Part shown: piece after piece, positions 28,067 through 36,166 of the stretch | Layout: each line of letters opens with the position of its first letter | How positions within the stretch are numbered: the first letter of the stretch is position 1 | From: CAZWCE01 sp964632505 | Lineage (GTDB): Bacteria > Planctomycetota > Planctomycetia > Pirellulales > Thermoguttaceae | Direction: 5' to 3' | NCBI GenBank assembly: GCA_964632505.1 | Contig: CAZWCE010000019.1 | Coordinates: 1-59,900 of the forward strand | DNA: 59,900 nt | Notes under the pieces: model-generated | What the model was told of the DNA's origin: nothing | Seen by the model: only the letters and a program-made list of their open reading frames with translations | The model's database searches: none | Made by a program: the position numbers and the translations under genes

Positions 28067-29761
28067 TCACTGGGCCGGGCGCTCGAAGAGAACCGTGAAC
28101 ACGCCGATGGCGCCGGAGCCGATCAACCCGATCACCCCCAGCCAGAAGAGCCAGCCGTTTCCTTCCCCGGTGAGCGATTCGGCGAGAATGAGAATGGAAC
28201 TGCCGATGATCAACGCCGCGGAGTTCATCGCGTTCGAGATTCGCCGGCTGCTTCGAAGCAGCGAATAGTCGATCTTCTCGAGCCCTTCGTGCTGGAGATG
28301 CACCTGGAATCGATTGCGGTTCAACTGGTCGAACAGGCGATCGGCGTTGCGGGGGAAATGTTCGAAGAATTCCGTGTAGGAAAGCATCCCTTTACGAAGC
28401 CGTTTCTTGATCGCCGCGAGGCTGTAGCGGCGCCGCAAGAGACGTTCAACGTATGGCCGGGCATATTCGAAAATATTGAATTCCGGGGCGAGCGATCGGG
28501 CGATGCCCTCGATCGTCGTGATCGCCTTGATCAGAAAGACGATATCGCTCGGGCAGCGAATCTGATATTTGCGGAGCTTGTCGAAAAAGTCCTGGAGGAC
28601 CTTCCCCATGTCGATGCGCCCAAGCGGCATGTGCTGGAATTGGGTGATGAAAGCCGAAACGTCGACATGGAACTCCCGGCTCTGCGTGACGACCGGGTCG
28701 GCTTCGGTCAGTTCCGTCACCGCGCGGATGACCATGTCGGTTTCGCCGACGATCACCCCGTAGAAGATGCTCGCCAAATAGTTCGAGGTCTGCTGATCGA
28801 GGTGCCCCACCATGCCGCAGTCGATGAAGCAGATGCTCTTGTCCGGTCGAACGAAGAGGTTCCCCGGGTGGGGATCGGCATGGAAGAAACCGAATTCGAA
28901 GCATTGCCGGAAGACGGCCCGGGCGCCGAGTTTGACCAGGCGGATGCGTTCCTCTCGTTCAAGATTTTCGAATCGCATCTTCGAGACGAGCGTCCCTTGC
29001 ACCTCTTCGAGCGTGAGGACGTCGCTGGTCGTAGCGTCCCAGTAGACGAAAGGAAAATCGATCTGGGGGTCGCGCTGGAAAAGCTGACGGAGTCGGTCGG
29101 CCGACTGCCCTTCCCGCTTGTAATCGATTTCTTGCATCAATTGATTCGAGAACTCCTGCACCACTTCGACGGGACTGAAACCGATATTCTCGAAGTGGTT
29201 TTCGACCCAATGAGCCAGGGCATCGAGCACTTCCATGTCGGTTTGCAATAGGCGGCGCAACCCGGGACGCTTCACCTTCACAACCACCGGCGTGCCGTCT
29301 TGGAGGATCGCCCGGTGGGTTTGTCCGAGCGAAGCGGCGGCGATCGGTTCTTCGTCGAAGGAAGCGAACAGGTCGTCGAATCGGTCGCCGAAGGAATGCT
29401 CGAGTGTTTCGCGGATGCTTTCGAAGGGAAGCTGAGGACAGTCGTCCTGCAAGTGTTTCAGTTCCGCGACCAGTTCCGGCGGAACGATATCGGGCCGGGT
29501 ACTGAGCACCTGCCCCAACTTGATGAAGGTCGGTCCCAACTCCTCGAGCACCTTGCGGATACGGACCGGGTAGGGGAGGTGCCGCACCGGGCGGGCTTTT
29601 TTCCGCGAAAGGCTGAAGAGACGCTTGCTTCGCGCGAAAAGCTGATCGAGCCCCGTGGCGCGCACGAAGTCCCCAAATCCGAACTTGATAAGAACGGAGA
29701 CGATTTCCGTCGCGCGGCGCAGATTGCGAATCGTACTTCTGATCGGGACGTCCACGGGCAT
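28067..29761 (-). CDS. ABC1/AarF (UbiB-like) kinase family protein
   Basis: 564 residues of the ABC1 family. Visible are the KxGQ motif (GPTFIKLGQVLSTRPD), the Ala-rich nucleotide loop AAASLGQTHRA, the lysine VVVKVKRPG, the catalytic-loop equivalent FFHADPHPGNLFV and the metal-binding FIDCGMVG. Two hydrophobic helices at the C-terminus (AALIIGSSILILAESL and the following WLFWLGVIGLIGSG) anchor it in the membrane. In other bacteria UbiB supports ubiquinone synthesis; planctomycetes usually use menaquinone, so a quinone or lipid-handling role here is only inferred. Start ATG 29761 lacks a clear ribosome site. Stops 22 bp from the ABC permease relic. Confidence 0.9.
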   Translation of the reverse strand: MPVDVPIRSTIRNLRRATEIVSVLIKFGFGDFVRATGLDQLFARSKRLFSLSRKKARPVRHLPYPVRIRKVLEELGPTFIKLGQVLSTRPDIVPPELVAELKHLQDDCPQLPFESIRETLEHSFGDRFDDLFASFDEEPIAAASLGQTHRAILQDGTPVVVKVKRPGLRRLLQTDMEVLDALAHWVENHFENIGFSPVEVVQEFSNQLMQEIDYKREGQSADRLRQLFQRDPQIDFPFVYWDATTSDVLTLEEVQGTLVSKMRFENLEREERIRLVKLGARAVFRQCFEFGFFHADPHPGNLFVRPDKSICFIDCGMVGHLDQQTSNYLASIFYGVIVGETDMVIRAVTELTEADPVVTQSREFHVDVSAFITQFQHMPLGRIDMGKVLQDFFDKLRKYQIRCPSDIVFLIKAITTIEGIARSLAPEFNIFEYARPYVERLLRRRYSLAAIKKRLRKGMLSYTEFFEHFPRNADRLFDQLNRNRFQVHLQHEGLEKIDYSLLRSSRRISNAMNSAALIIGSSILILAESLTGEGNGWLFWLGVIGLIGSGAIGVFTVLFERPAQ

Positions 29762-30188
29762 GCTGACTGGCAGTAAGTGGTGGGACTCGGGGAATGGATC
29801 GAAATTCGACCCTCGGTCAAGGGCGGGATGCTGTTTCGATTTCAGGATCGGTTCCGCCGGAAGTCGGTTACCCTTTCCTGCTATATTATAGGTTGAAGCA
29901 TACCATGCTTAAGTGGGGACGTCCAAGGAAACGTGCGTTCGACTACCAGATCGCCGAGAAAAGAAGTCGCTTCGGTTCGACGATCTCCCCGCCAAGCAGG
30001 GAGATGGAGAGCTGCTTGCACCGAGATCCGGGGGGGCGTTTTGTGCACGAGGACAAAACCGGATCATCGGAAGAACCGGTAATCTCCGCATCTCGCGTCC
30101 TTCCTCTCTCCAAGCTCTCGCCATTCGCAGCAAGGGACAACCTGGTCAGTGGGGGAATGGAAAAAAGAAAATAAGTTTGACGAGGAAC
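29762..30188. other. Intergenic region upstream of the ABC1 kinase gene
   Basis: About 430 bp with no credible gene. It contains a TATATTATA element at 29881-29889 followed by the perfect dyad AAGCAT-ACC-ATGCTT at 29896-29910, which could be a promoter and operator. Overlapping frames on both strands have no family character. Confidence 0.45.
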
Positions 30189-30217
30189 TTGAGAATCCAT
30201 TCGTGATCCATTATTCT
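30189..30217 (+). promoter_or_regulatory. Predicted sigma70-type promoter for the mini-protein pair
   Basis: TTGAGA (30189-30194) and TATTCT (30212-30217) are separated by 17 bp. The predicted transcript would begin near 30224 and soon meets GAGGTGG before an ATG at 30236 for a nine-codon frame ending at 30262, possibly a leader peptide, then the first mini-protein. Confidence 0.45.
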
Positions 30218-30271
30218 AAAGAGGTGGTGATCGACATGGCTTCACCGCGATCATTCAAATAATTGGGTTTC

Positions 30272-30412
30272 ATGGGGGCTGCCATGCTGGAGATCGTCGT
30301 CGATATTTTGCTCTTTATTCCGGAGCTGGTGTCTCGTTTCTTACGTTGGCTCTGGGAATTTCTGAACGACGTCTTCGCTTGGATCGTCGATCGGATCAAG
30401 TCCCGACGGTAA
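30272..30412 (+). CDS. Trp-rich amphipathic mini-protein 1
   Basis: 46 residues if started at ATG 30272 (MGAAMLEIVVDILLFIPELV..., ending DRIKSRR), or 42 from ATG 30284, which has a GGGGG five bases upstream. One hydrophobic to amphipathic helix covers most of the protein and includes LRWLWEFLNDVFAWIVD, with a basic C-terminal cap. That suggests membrane association. It precedes mini-protein 2 by 56 bp, and both share the core LRW[LI]WE, so they may be diverged duplicates. I do not recognise a family. Low GC of the stretch and lack of a homologue in memory keep confidence moderate. Confidence 0.55.
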   Translation: MGAAMLEIVVDILLFIPELVSRFLRWLWEFLNDVFAWIVDRIKSRR

Positions 30413-30468
30413 CCTTCCGTTCATTTCTCGGGAATCGTAAATGAATCAATGCATATTAGGAGGAGTCT

Positions 30469-30729
30469 ATGCTTCGTTGGATTTGGGAGATCGTCGATTT
30501 CGCCGGAGATTGGCTCGATTGGGATTTCATGGATATCTTCGATTGGGGCGGCGATGACGATGACGACCGGGACCGGCGCCGCGATCGGCGAAGGCGACGT
30601 CGAACCCGCCGAGAAGAGGCGGAAATGGAATTGGAAGAATACGAGCTCGCCCGGGAAAGGCGAAACGACGAGGCCGACGACTCTCCTATCCAAGGTTCCT
30701 CTGCCCGTTCTCGCTCCAGGAAAGAATAG
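30469..30729 (+). CDS. Trp/Asp/Arg-blocky small protein 2
   Basis: 86 residues with an excellent ribosome site (GGAGGAG, ATG six bases on). Residues 1-26 form a Trp/Asp-rich amphipathic helix starting LRWIWEIVDFAGDWLDWDF, residues 28-34 an Asp run, 35-48 an Arg-rich block, then a Glu/Arg helix and a Ser/Arg tail. The blocks of opposite charge suggest self-association or binding to nucleic acid or membrane, but no function is known to me. The LRWIWE start echoes LRWLWE in the preceding mini-protein, so they look like a tandem pair on one transcript. Confidence 0.68.
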   Translation: MLRWIWEIVDFAGDWLDWDFMDIFDWGGDDDDDRDRRRDRRRRRRTRREEAEMELEEYELARERRNDEADDSPIQGSSARSRSRKE

Positions 30730-31019
30730 AGAACGAATTCTGTTCAGGTTTACCGCTTTCGAGGATGATCGACCGGGGAGTAAAAAAACACGCCCCCGCC
30801 TCTTGCAATGCGCTATCATCCCTTCTATAAACACATTACGGAAGCGATCTCTTCAGAGATGATTTTGGGGTTCGGTCCGTTCTGCAATCTCGGAACCGGG
30901 CTTTTTCCGACCCGCTCTTGCAAATGGTCGATGAGAATCGCCTTTCGGCTCTTTCGCCGGGGTGAATCTTTGCCACACAGCACATCATGACAGCAATACC
31001 TCATGACACAGGGAATGCG

Positions 31020-31934
31020 ATGCGAAGAGACCAAACTGGGACCGTTTCGTTCGGCATGGGAATGGCACTGGGACTGACCTTGCTTGTGGCGTGCAATACG
31101 CTGTTGGCCGAAGAGGCGCCGGCCCCGCAGCCGAAAGAGGAATCTACCGTTGAGAAAATTACCGCGGAAGAAGGGGAGGAAATCTGCGATCCGTCGACCG
31201 GCCCGTGTATCACCGATCCTTCGAAAATACAGCAAAACGGTGCCGGCCTCCAAGTCGGTCCTTGCGTGACCGATCCGACCCAAACGCCCCGGGCGATCGA
31301 AGGTCCTGCCCAGGAAGACTATGATCCGAAGCTCCGCAGCCAAGTCGATCTGGAGAAGAAGCCCTGGTTGGTCGAGAGCGCCGGGCTGCCGCCCGATCAT
31401 CCGGCTTTTCGTCGCGGACGGATGATCTGGGCCACTTCGTTTCTGTGGACCGAGGCGCCGGAGTTGGTCGTCGAGGAGTGGGTCACCGACAAGCCGGAGC
31501 TCGAAGGGAAGTACGTTCTCATCGAGTGTTGGGCGACCTGGTGCCCCCCTTGCCGTCGATCTCTGCGGCTATTGAACTACTATCACAACAAATACAAAGA
31601 GGAACTGGCGGTCATCGCCGTCTGCGAGACCGACCGAGAAGCCCTTCGGAAAATGGAAGACCCTCTTCAATTGGAGGACATCGATTTCCATCTCGCCGTC
31701 GATACCCAGCGCCGGTTCGCCGATGCGTTGGGCGTGTTCGGTATCCCCCATGCCGTGATCATCGAACCGCAACACGGCGTGGTGATTTGGGAAGGGATGC
31801 CCACGTTGCCGGGATATGAATTGAGCGAAGACATCATCGAGAGGATGCTCGCGATCGGTCGTAAGCTGAAAAAGCAGCAGACCGAGAAAGAAGCAAAGGA
31901 AAACGCCTCGGACTCTTCTCCCTCTCCGCAGTAG
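31020..31934 (+). CDS. Thioredoxin/TlpA-like putative lipoprotein
   Basis: 304 residues. The N-terminus is hydrophobic and ends LTLLVAC, a good lipobox with Cys25, so it is likely lipid-anchored; ordinary signal cleavage after LLA is the alternative. A linker with CDPSTGPC and VGPC follows, then a thioredoxin fold with ECWATWCPPCRRSLRLL (active site WCPPC) and the cis-Pro loop GIPHAVII. It should handle disulfide or resa-type reductions outside the cytoplasm. Start at ATG 31020 (AGGGA upstream); an in-frame ATG at 30987 exists. The C-terminal tail is Lys/Glu/Ser rich. Confidence 0.85.
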   Translation: MRRDQTGTVSFGMGMALGLTLLVACNTLLAEEAPAPQPKEESTVEKITAEEGEEICDPSTGPCITDPSKIQQNGAGLQVGPCVTDPTQTPRAIEGPAQEDYDPKLRSQVDLEKKPWLVESAGLPPDHPAFRRGRMIWATSFLWTEAPELVVEEWVTDKPELEGKYVLIECWATWCPPCRRSLRLLNYYHNKYKEELAVIAVCETDREALRKMEDPLQLEDIDFHLAVDTQRRFADALGVFGIPHAVIIEPQHGVVIWEGMPTLPGYELSEDIIERMLAIGRKLKKQQTEKEAKENASDSSPSPQ

Positions 31935-32008
31935 CGCCCGGGAGAGGATGCTTTGGCGTTTTGGACGAATCAGGTTTCATCGTTAATGAAAAAGAAGGAG
32001 TTGACAAC

Positions 32009-33217
32009 ATGGCTGACTCACTGAACGTGGCTCTCATCGGGCAAGGTTTCATGGGACGTTCCCATTCGAACGCCTGGGGACAGGTCAATCGGTTTTTCGA
32101 GCCTCCCATTCGCCCGGTCATGCACACGGTCTTCGGCCAGGGGCACGAAGGTCCGGAGAAGTTCGCCGAGAACTGGGGATGGCAGAACGCCTCGACCGAT
32201 TGGGAATCGCTGGTCCAATCGTCCGAGATCGGGTTGATCGACATCGTGACCCCGAACTTCATGCACGCTCCGGTCGCCAAGGCGGCGATCGCCGCCGGCA
32301 AGCCGTGTGCCTGTGAGAAGCCGATCGCCGGCACGCTCGAAGAAGCCCGTGAAATGGCCGAAGCGGCCAAGTCAGCCGGAATCGAAACCTTCGTCTGGTT
32401 CAATTATCGTCGTGCGCCGGCGGTGGCGTTCGCCCATCAGTTGGTCAAGTCGGGCAAGATCGGCGAGATCCGTCACATTCGCGCCTCGTATCTTCAGGAT
32501 TGGGCGACCGAGTCGGTCCCGCTGGCCTGGCGATTCAAGAAGGAATTGGCCGGTTCCGGCGCGCACGGTGATTTGAACGCCCATATCATCGACATGACCC
32601 GATTCGTGGCCGGCACGGAAGTCAACGAAATCTGCGGCGCCATCTCCGAAACGTTCGTCAAGCAGCGACAGATCATCGAACAGGATGCCGGCGGTGGAAT
32701 TCAGTCCGATGAAGAAGCCCGCTACAGTGGCGGCGGCGGAGGCGAGGTCAAGATGGGCGAAGTGACCGTCGACGACACCGTCCTCTTCCTCTGTCGTTTC
32801 GCCAACGGCGCGGTCGGTACCTACGAAGCGGCCCGTCAGGCCACCGGAAACCAGAACCGCAACGGCTTCGAAATCAACGGCACCAAGGGCGCCGTCAAGT
32901 TCGACTTCGAGCGGATGAACGAATTGGAATTCTACGACGCCACGCTGCCGCGCGGTACCCAGGGCTGGCAGACCATCCTGTGTACGCACACGCCCGACCA
33001 TCCCTACGTCGGCAACTGGTGGCCCGATGGCCACATCATCGGCTACGAACACTGCTTCACCAACATGGCCAACGACATCCTCCTCAAACTCGCCGGCCAA
33101 GACCCGATCGTCCCGCTGCCCGACTTCCAGGACGCCTACCAGACCCAGCGCGTCCTCGAAGCGTCGATGCTCGCGGCGAACGAGAAACGTTGGGTCAACA
33201 TGGACGATGTCAAATAA
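32009..33217 (+). CDS. Gfo/Idh/MocA family oxidoreductase, cytoplasmic
   Basis: 402 residues with the Rossmann motif ALIGQGFMGRSHSNAW at the N-terminus and CEKPIAGTLEEA as the catalytic-lysine segment (about residue 95). No Tat or Sec signal, unlike the similar gene at 8300, so it works in the cytoplasm. A Gly-rich insertion (YSGGGGGEVKMGE) lies mid-protein. Substrate unknown; sugar or inositol derivatives are typical. Start at ATG 32009 has AAGGAG eight bases upstream. A weak terminator hairpin follows. Confidence 0.93.
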   Translation: MADSLNVALIGQGFMGRSHSNAWGQVNRFFEPPIRPVMHTVFGQGHEGPEKFAENWGWQNASTDWESLVQSSEIGLIDIVTPNFMHAPVAKAAIAAGKPCACEKPIAGTLEEAREMAEAAKSAGIETFVWFNYRRAPAVAFAHQLVKSGKIGEIRHIRASYLQDWATESVPLAWRFKKELAGSGAHGDLNAHIIDMTRFVAGTEVNEICGAISETFVKQRQIIEQDAGGGIQSDEEARYSGGGGGEVKMGEVTVDDTVLFLCRFANGAVGTYEAARQATGNQNRNGFEINGTKGAVKFDFERMNELEFYDATLPRGTQGWQTILCTHTPDHPYVGNWWPDGHIIGYEHCFTNMANDILLKLAGQDPIVPLPDFQDAYQTQRVLEASMLAANEKRWVNMDDVK

Positions 33218-33260
33218 GTCGCCGTCTTGCAAGATGACGTACAGGAAGACGTAAACCATC

Positions 33261-33294
33261 GAGGCGGGGCACCCGAGACGTGTCCCGCCTCTTT
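33261..33294 (+). terminator. Terminator hairpin after the oxidoreductase gene
   Basis: GAGGCGGGGCAC pairs with GTGTCCCGCCTC (one G-T pair) around a seven-base loop, followed by TTTG. The short T-run makes it weaker than the other terminators here. Confidence 0.65.
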
Positions 33295-33342
33295 GTATGG
33301 AAAATGGCAAACCCGCCCGCACGACGCCGCGGACCGTTTCCT

Positions 33343-34143
33343 CTATTGTTCTTGGCTTCCACCGGCTTCTTTCTCACCCGGAGATGCCTCGTCGCTTTTC
33401 TTCGAGGGAAGTCCTTTTCCGGCGAAGGTCGCTTCGAGACGCTCGTCGATCCTCTCGCCGATGTCCGGCAGCGCGCCGACCCAGTAGCCGGTAATCTTCC
33501 CGTCACGGTTTAGAATCATGCTGGTCGGAAACGCCGGCTGCTCGTTACGGCCGCCGACACGCTGGGCCAACTGCATCAGCCGGGAGAAAGTCGACGCCCG
33601 GGGGTCCCAGTACACCGGCATCTTTTCGGCTCCTTGCATCTTCAGGAAGCTGTTGGTCACCTCGGCGAGCGACTTCGGCTGGATCGGGCCGGCTCCCTGA
33701 GGATAGGTGACCGAGAGAAACTCGAAGTCGGAATGCCCGGCGTGCTTCCGGTAGACCTCAAGAATATCGGGAAATTCCCGGCGGCAGGGAGGACACCAGG
33801 TGCCCCAGATGTTGACCCATACCACCTTGCCCTGGAGCTCTTCGGAACCCACGCTCCCTTCGGTATTCACCAGCGCCTCGAGCGCGATGCCGTCGAAAGC
33901 TTCCCCGACCATCGGGGAGACCGGCGCGCCGACTTCGATCGGAGCTTCTTCCGTGCCGACGAATTGATTGCGGAGCCAGAGCCCGAAAAGGGCCCCCAAA
34001 AGAATCGCCACCAGAATACTCAAGCCGACCGGCCAGGAAGACGGCTTCTTGCCGCCAGATTCGTGGGCGTCGCCGTGGTTGGAAAAGAGGCTCTGAGAGG
34101 AGGGTTCCTCACGGGAGTTCTCGGAAGAGGGAGATTGCGACAT
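33343..34143 (-). CDS. TlpA/ResA-type thioredoxin membrane protein
   Basis: 266 residues. A cytoplasmic Ser/Glu-rich N-terminus precedes one membrane helix near residues 36-57 (VGLSILVAILLGALFGLWL), then a periplasmic TlpA/ResA-like domain with NIWGTWCPPCRREFPDIL (active site WCPPC), a Tyr-Pro-Gln turn, and the cis-Pro region QPAFPTSMILNRDG. It should act as a membrane-tethered thiol reductase, for example in cytochrome c maturation. Start at 34143 has AGGA upstream; the longer frame to 34221 is unlikely. The C-terminal tail is charged. It is divergent from the BNR_4 gene. Confidence 0.9.
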   Translation of the reverse strand: MSQSPSSENSREEPSSQSLFSNHGDAHESGGKKPSSWPVGLSILVAILLGALFGLWLRNQFVGTEEAPIEVGAPVSPMVGEAFDGIALEALVNTEGSVGSEELQGKVVWVNIWGTWCPPCRREFPDILEVYRKHAGHSDFEFLSVTYPQGAGPIQPKSLAEVTNSFLKMQGAEKMPVYWDPRASTFSRLMQLAQRVGGRNEQPAFPTSMILNRDGKITGYWVGALPDIGERIDERLEATFAGKGLPSKKSDEASPGEKEAGGSQEQ

Positions 34144-34317
34144 CGTCGGGTCCTTTCCTGTCCTGAAAGCGGTGTGATTTCGGAGTCGTCGTTGCCGGAA
34201 TTCACGGTACTCGGGGTGCAAACGAATGCCCTATAGTGTACCATGGATACTCGTAGGTCCGCTCGGCGCAAACCCCCCCTTCTTTCCGATTTCACCCCTT
34301 GGAGAAAAGATGATATC

Positions 34318-35667
34318 ATGAAAGCATCGATTTCCACCCTGATAGGACTTTTTGTTATTCTGACCCCCCCGATGTTGCCGGTAGTCGCTGAAGAAGTCGC
34401 CCCGTGGAAAATCATCGAGCGGAGCGACATCGCCCCGGTCTGGTCCGGCCACCCGGTCGGCTTCGCCCTGCTCACGACCGAAGATTTGCAGTATGTCGGC
34501 TTCTATGATGCCGATCGCAATATGGTCATCGCCAGCCGTCAACCCGGGGAGACATCGTGGAAATTTCAAGTGCTTCCGACGAAAATCGGCTGGGACAGCC
34601 ACAACTACATCACCATGACGCTCGACGAGGTCGGGCAGTTGCACGTTGCCGGAAATATGCACTGTGTTCCGCTGATCTACTTCCGGACGGAAGAACCGGG
34701 GAAAATCGAAACGCTCCGCCGCATTCCCCAGATGGTAGGTTCGGAAGAAGATCGCTGCACCTATCCCCGCTTTTTGAACGACGCCGAAGGCCGGCTGCTG
34801 TTTACCTATCGCGACGGTTCCAGCGGCAACGGCAGTCAAATTTGGAACGTCTACGATCCGGAGACCGAAACCTGGAGCCGGCTGCTCGATCAGCCGCTGT
34901 TCGACGGGCAAGGCAAGATGAATGCCTATTTTACGGGGCCCTTGCGCGACGACGACGGCAAGTTCCATATCTGCTGGGTCTGGCGCGATACCCCCGACTG
35001 TGCGACGAATCATGATCTGAGCTACGCCTGTTCGCCCGATTTGATCCATTGGCAAAAAAGCGACGGAACTCCCGTCGAATTGCCGTTGACGATCGAAAAG
35101 GCGGAAATCATCGACCCGGTTCCTCCCGGCGGCGGCATGATCAACAGCAATATCCGTTTGGGGTTCGACCACCAGGATCGACCGATCGTCTCCTATCACA
35201 AGTTCGACGAGAACGGGCATACTCAGGTTTACAATGCCCGGTTGGAGGAGGGCCGGTGGAATATCCACCAGGCGACCGATTGGGAGTACCGCTGGGAGTT
35301 CCAGGGAGGCGGAAGCATCGGTAAGGAGGTGCACTTGAGCGCCGTTTCGGTGAATGAACAAGGCCATCTGGAACAGACACTCGCCAATCCGAACCGGCGA
35401 GGTCGGTGGCTGCTGGATTCTGAAACCCTGAAGATCGCCGGCAGGGCCCCGTCGGGTCCGAAAATGCCGCCGGAGGTGAATCGCATCGAACTCGATTGGC
35501 CGAAGATGCAGCGTATGAGTCGGGGGGATCTGGGAGGCGACTCGACCAATCGGACGAACGAGCGATGGCTTCTGCGATGGGAGACGCGACCCTCGAATCG
35601 CGATCGCCCCTATCCCGGCGAGATTCCTCCTCCCTCGATGCTGAGGCTTTTCCATTTGGTGCGCTAA
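34318..35667 (+). CDS. Secreted BNR_4-type beta-propeller protein
   Basis: 449 residues with a signal peptide (STLIGLFVILTPPMLPVVA). The mature protein fits the BNR_4 family: GWDSHNYITMTLDEVGQLHV, AGNMHCVPLIYFR, then repeated Asp-rich sialidase-like blades (DAEGRLLFTYRDG, DDDGKFHICWVWRD, DHQDRPIVSYHKFDENG). The pattern SHNY, GNMHC and YHKFD is shared with PL24/PL25-like propeller polysaccharide lyases, so an anionic polysaccharide such as ulvan is a candidate substrate, but this is inference. Start at ATG 34318 chosen because it begins the signal peptide; GGAG lies 14 bases upstream. Confidence 0.82.
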   Translation: MKASISTLIGLFVILTPPMLPVVAEEVAPWKIIERSDIAPVWSGHPVGFALLTTEDLQYVGFYDADRNMVIASRQPGETSWKFQVLPTKIGWDSHNYITMTLDEVGQLHVAGNMHCVPLIYFRTEEPGKIETLRRIPQMVGSEEDRCTYPRFLNDAEGRLLFTYRDGSSGNGSQIWNVYDPETETWSRLLDQPLFDGQGKMNAYFTGPLRDDDGKFHICWVWRDTPDCATNHDLSYACSPDLIHWQKSDGTPVELPLTIEKAEIIDPVPPGGGMINSNIRLGFDHQDRPIVSYHKFDENGHTQVYNARLEEGRWNIHQATDWEYRWEFQGGGSIGKEVHLSAVSVNEQGHLEQTLANPNRRGRWLLDSETLKIAGRAPSGPKMPPEVNRIELDWPKMQRMSRGDLGGDSTNRTNERWLLRWETRPSNRDRPYPGEIPPPSMLRLFHLVR

Positions 35668-36166
35668 GCAATTACGAGAAAAGGGGTGGGATCGATACTT
35701 CTTAAAAAAGGTCGTGTATTCGTGCCGGTGAAATCGGTGATGTGGCCTTTTTGGGATAAACAAGGGAAAGCGTCTGGGGGAGATTTGGTGAATGAGTGGT
35801 CTTTCTCTCCGCTTTTTTGCCTTCCCGAGCCGAACCTTGCCCAAAAAGGATCTTTTCCGGTATTCCTATGCTATATACTCTCACGAGAGAGTGGGGAGAG
35901 AAGAGCCGAGCTGAAAGCCCCGAAGGCTGAATCGGCCGATCTCCGGCGGTTCGAACGCGATGAGTTCGGTGTTCCGAGCCCCCCCTTGATGAATACGCGG
36001 AAATCGGCTCCATTAGCCGGAAAATCTACCGCGGTGGAATCCGTTGCCGTGCACGTTCCTCCGGAGTCATTCCGGAGGAGCAAGCGGCATCACGACCTTT
36101 ATTTCTGCGAACATCTTTGAAAAACGCACGATTGGAAAAAGCAGATAGCATTAAGGAGAAACAGAG
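35668..36166. other. Long structured leader region before glgP
   Basis: About 500 bp without a gene. An extended -10 TGCTATATA near 35872-35880 could start a ~280-nt leader, immediately followed by the dyad CTCTC-ACG-AGAGAG region. Later, a perfect 9-bp hairpin TCCTCCGGA-GTCAT-TCCGGAGGA spans 36057-36079. The real ribosome site AAGGAG lies at 36153-36158. An open frame across the region on plus (to 36120) has no family character. Confidence 0.45.

Noticed and set aside
35686..36120. A 144-codon plus-strand frame between the BNR_4 gene and glgP
   Set aside because: No ribosome site, no family similarity, and it crosses the predicted promoter and hairpins of the glgP leader.
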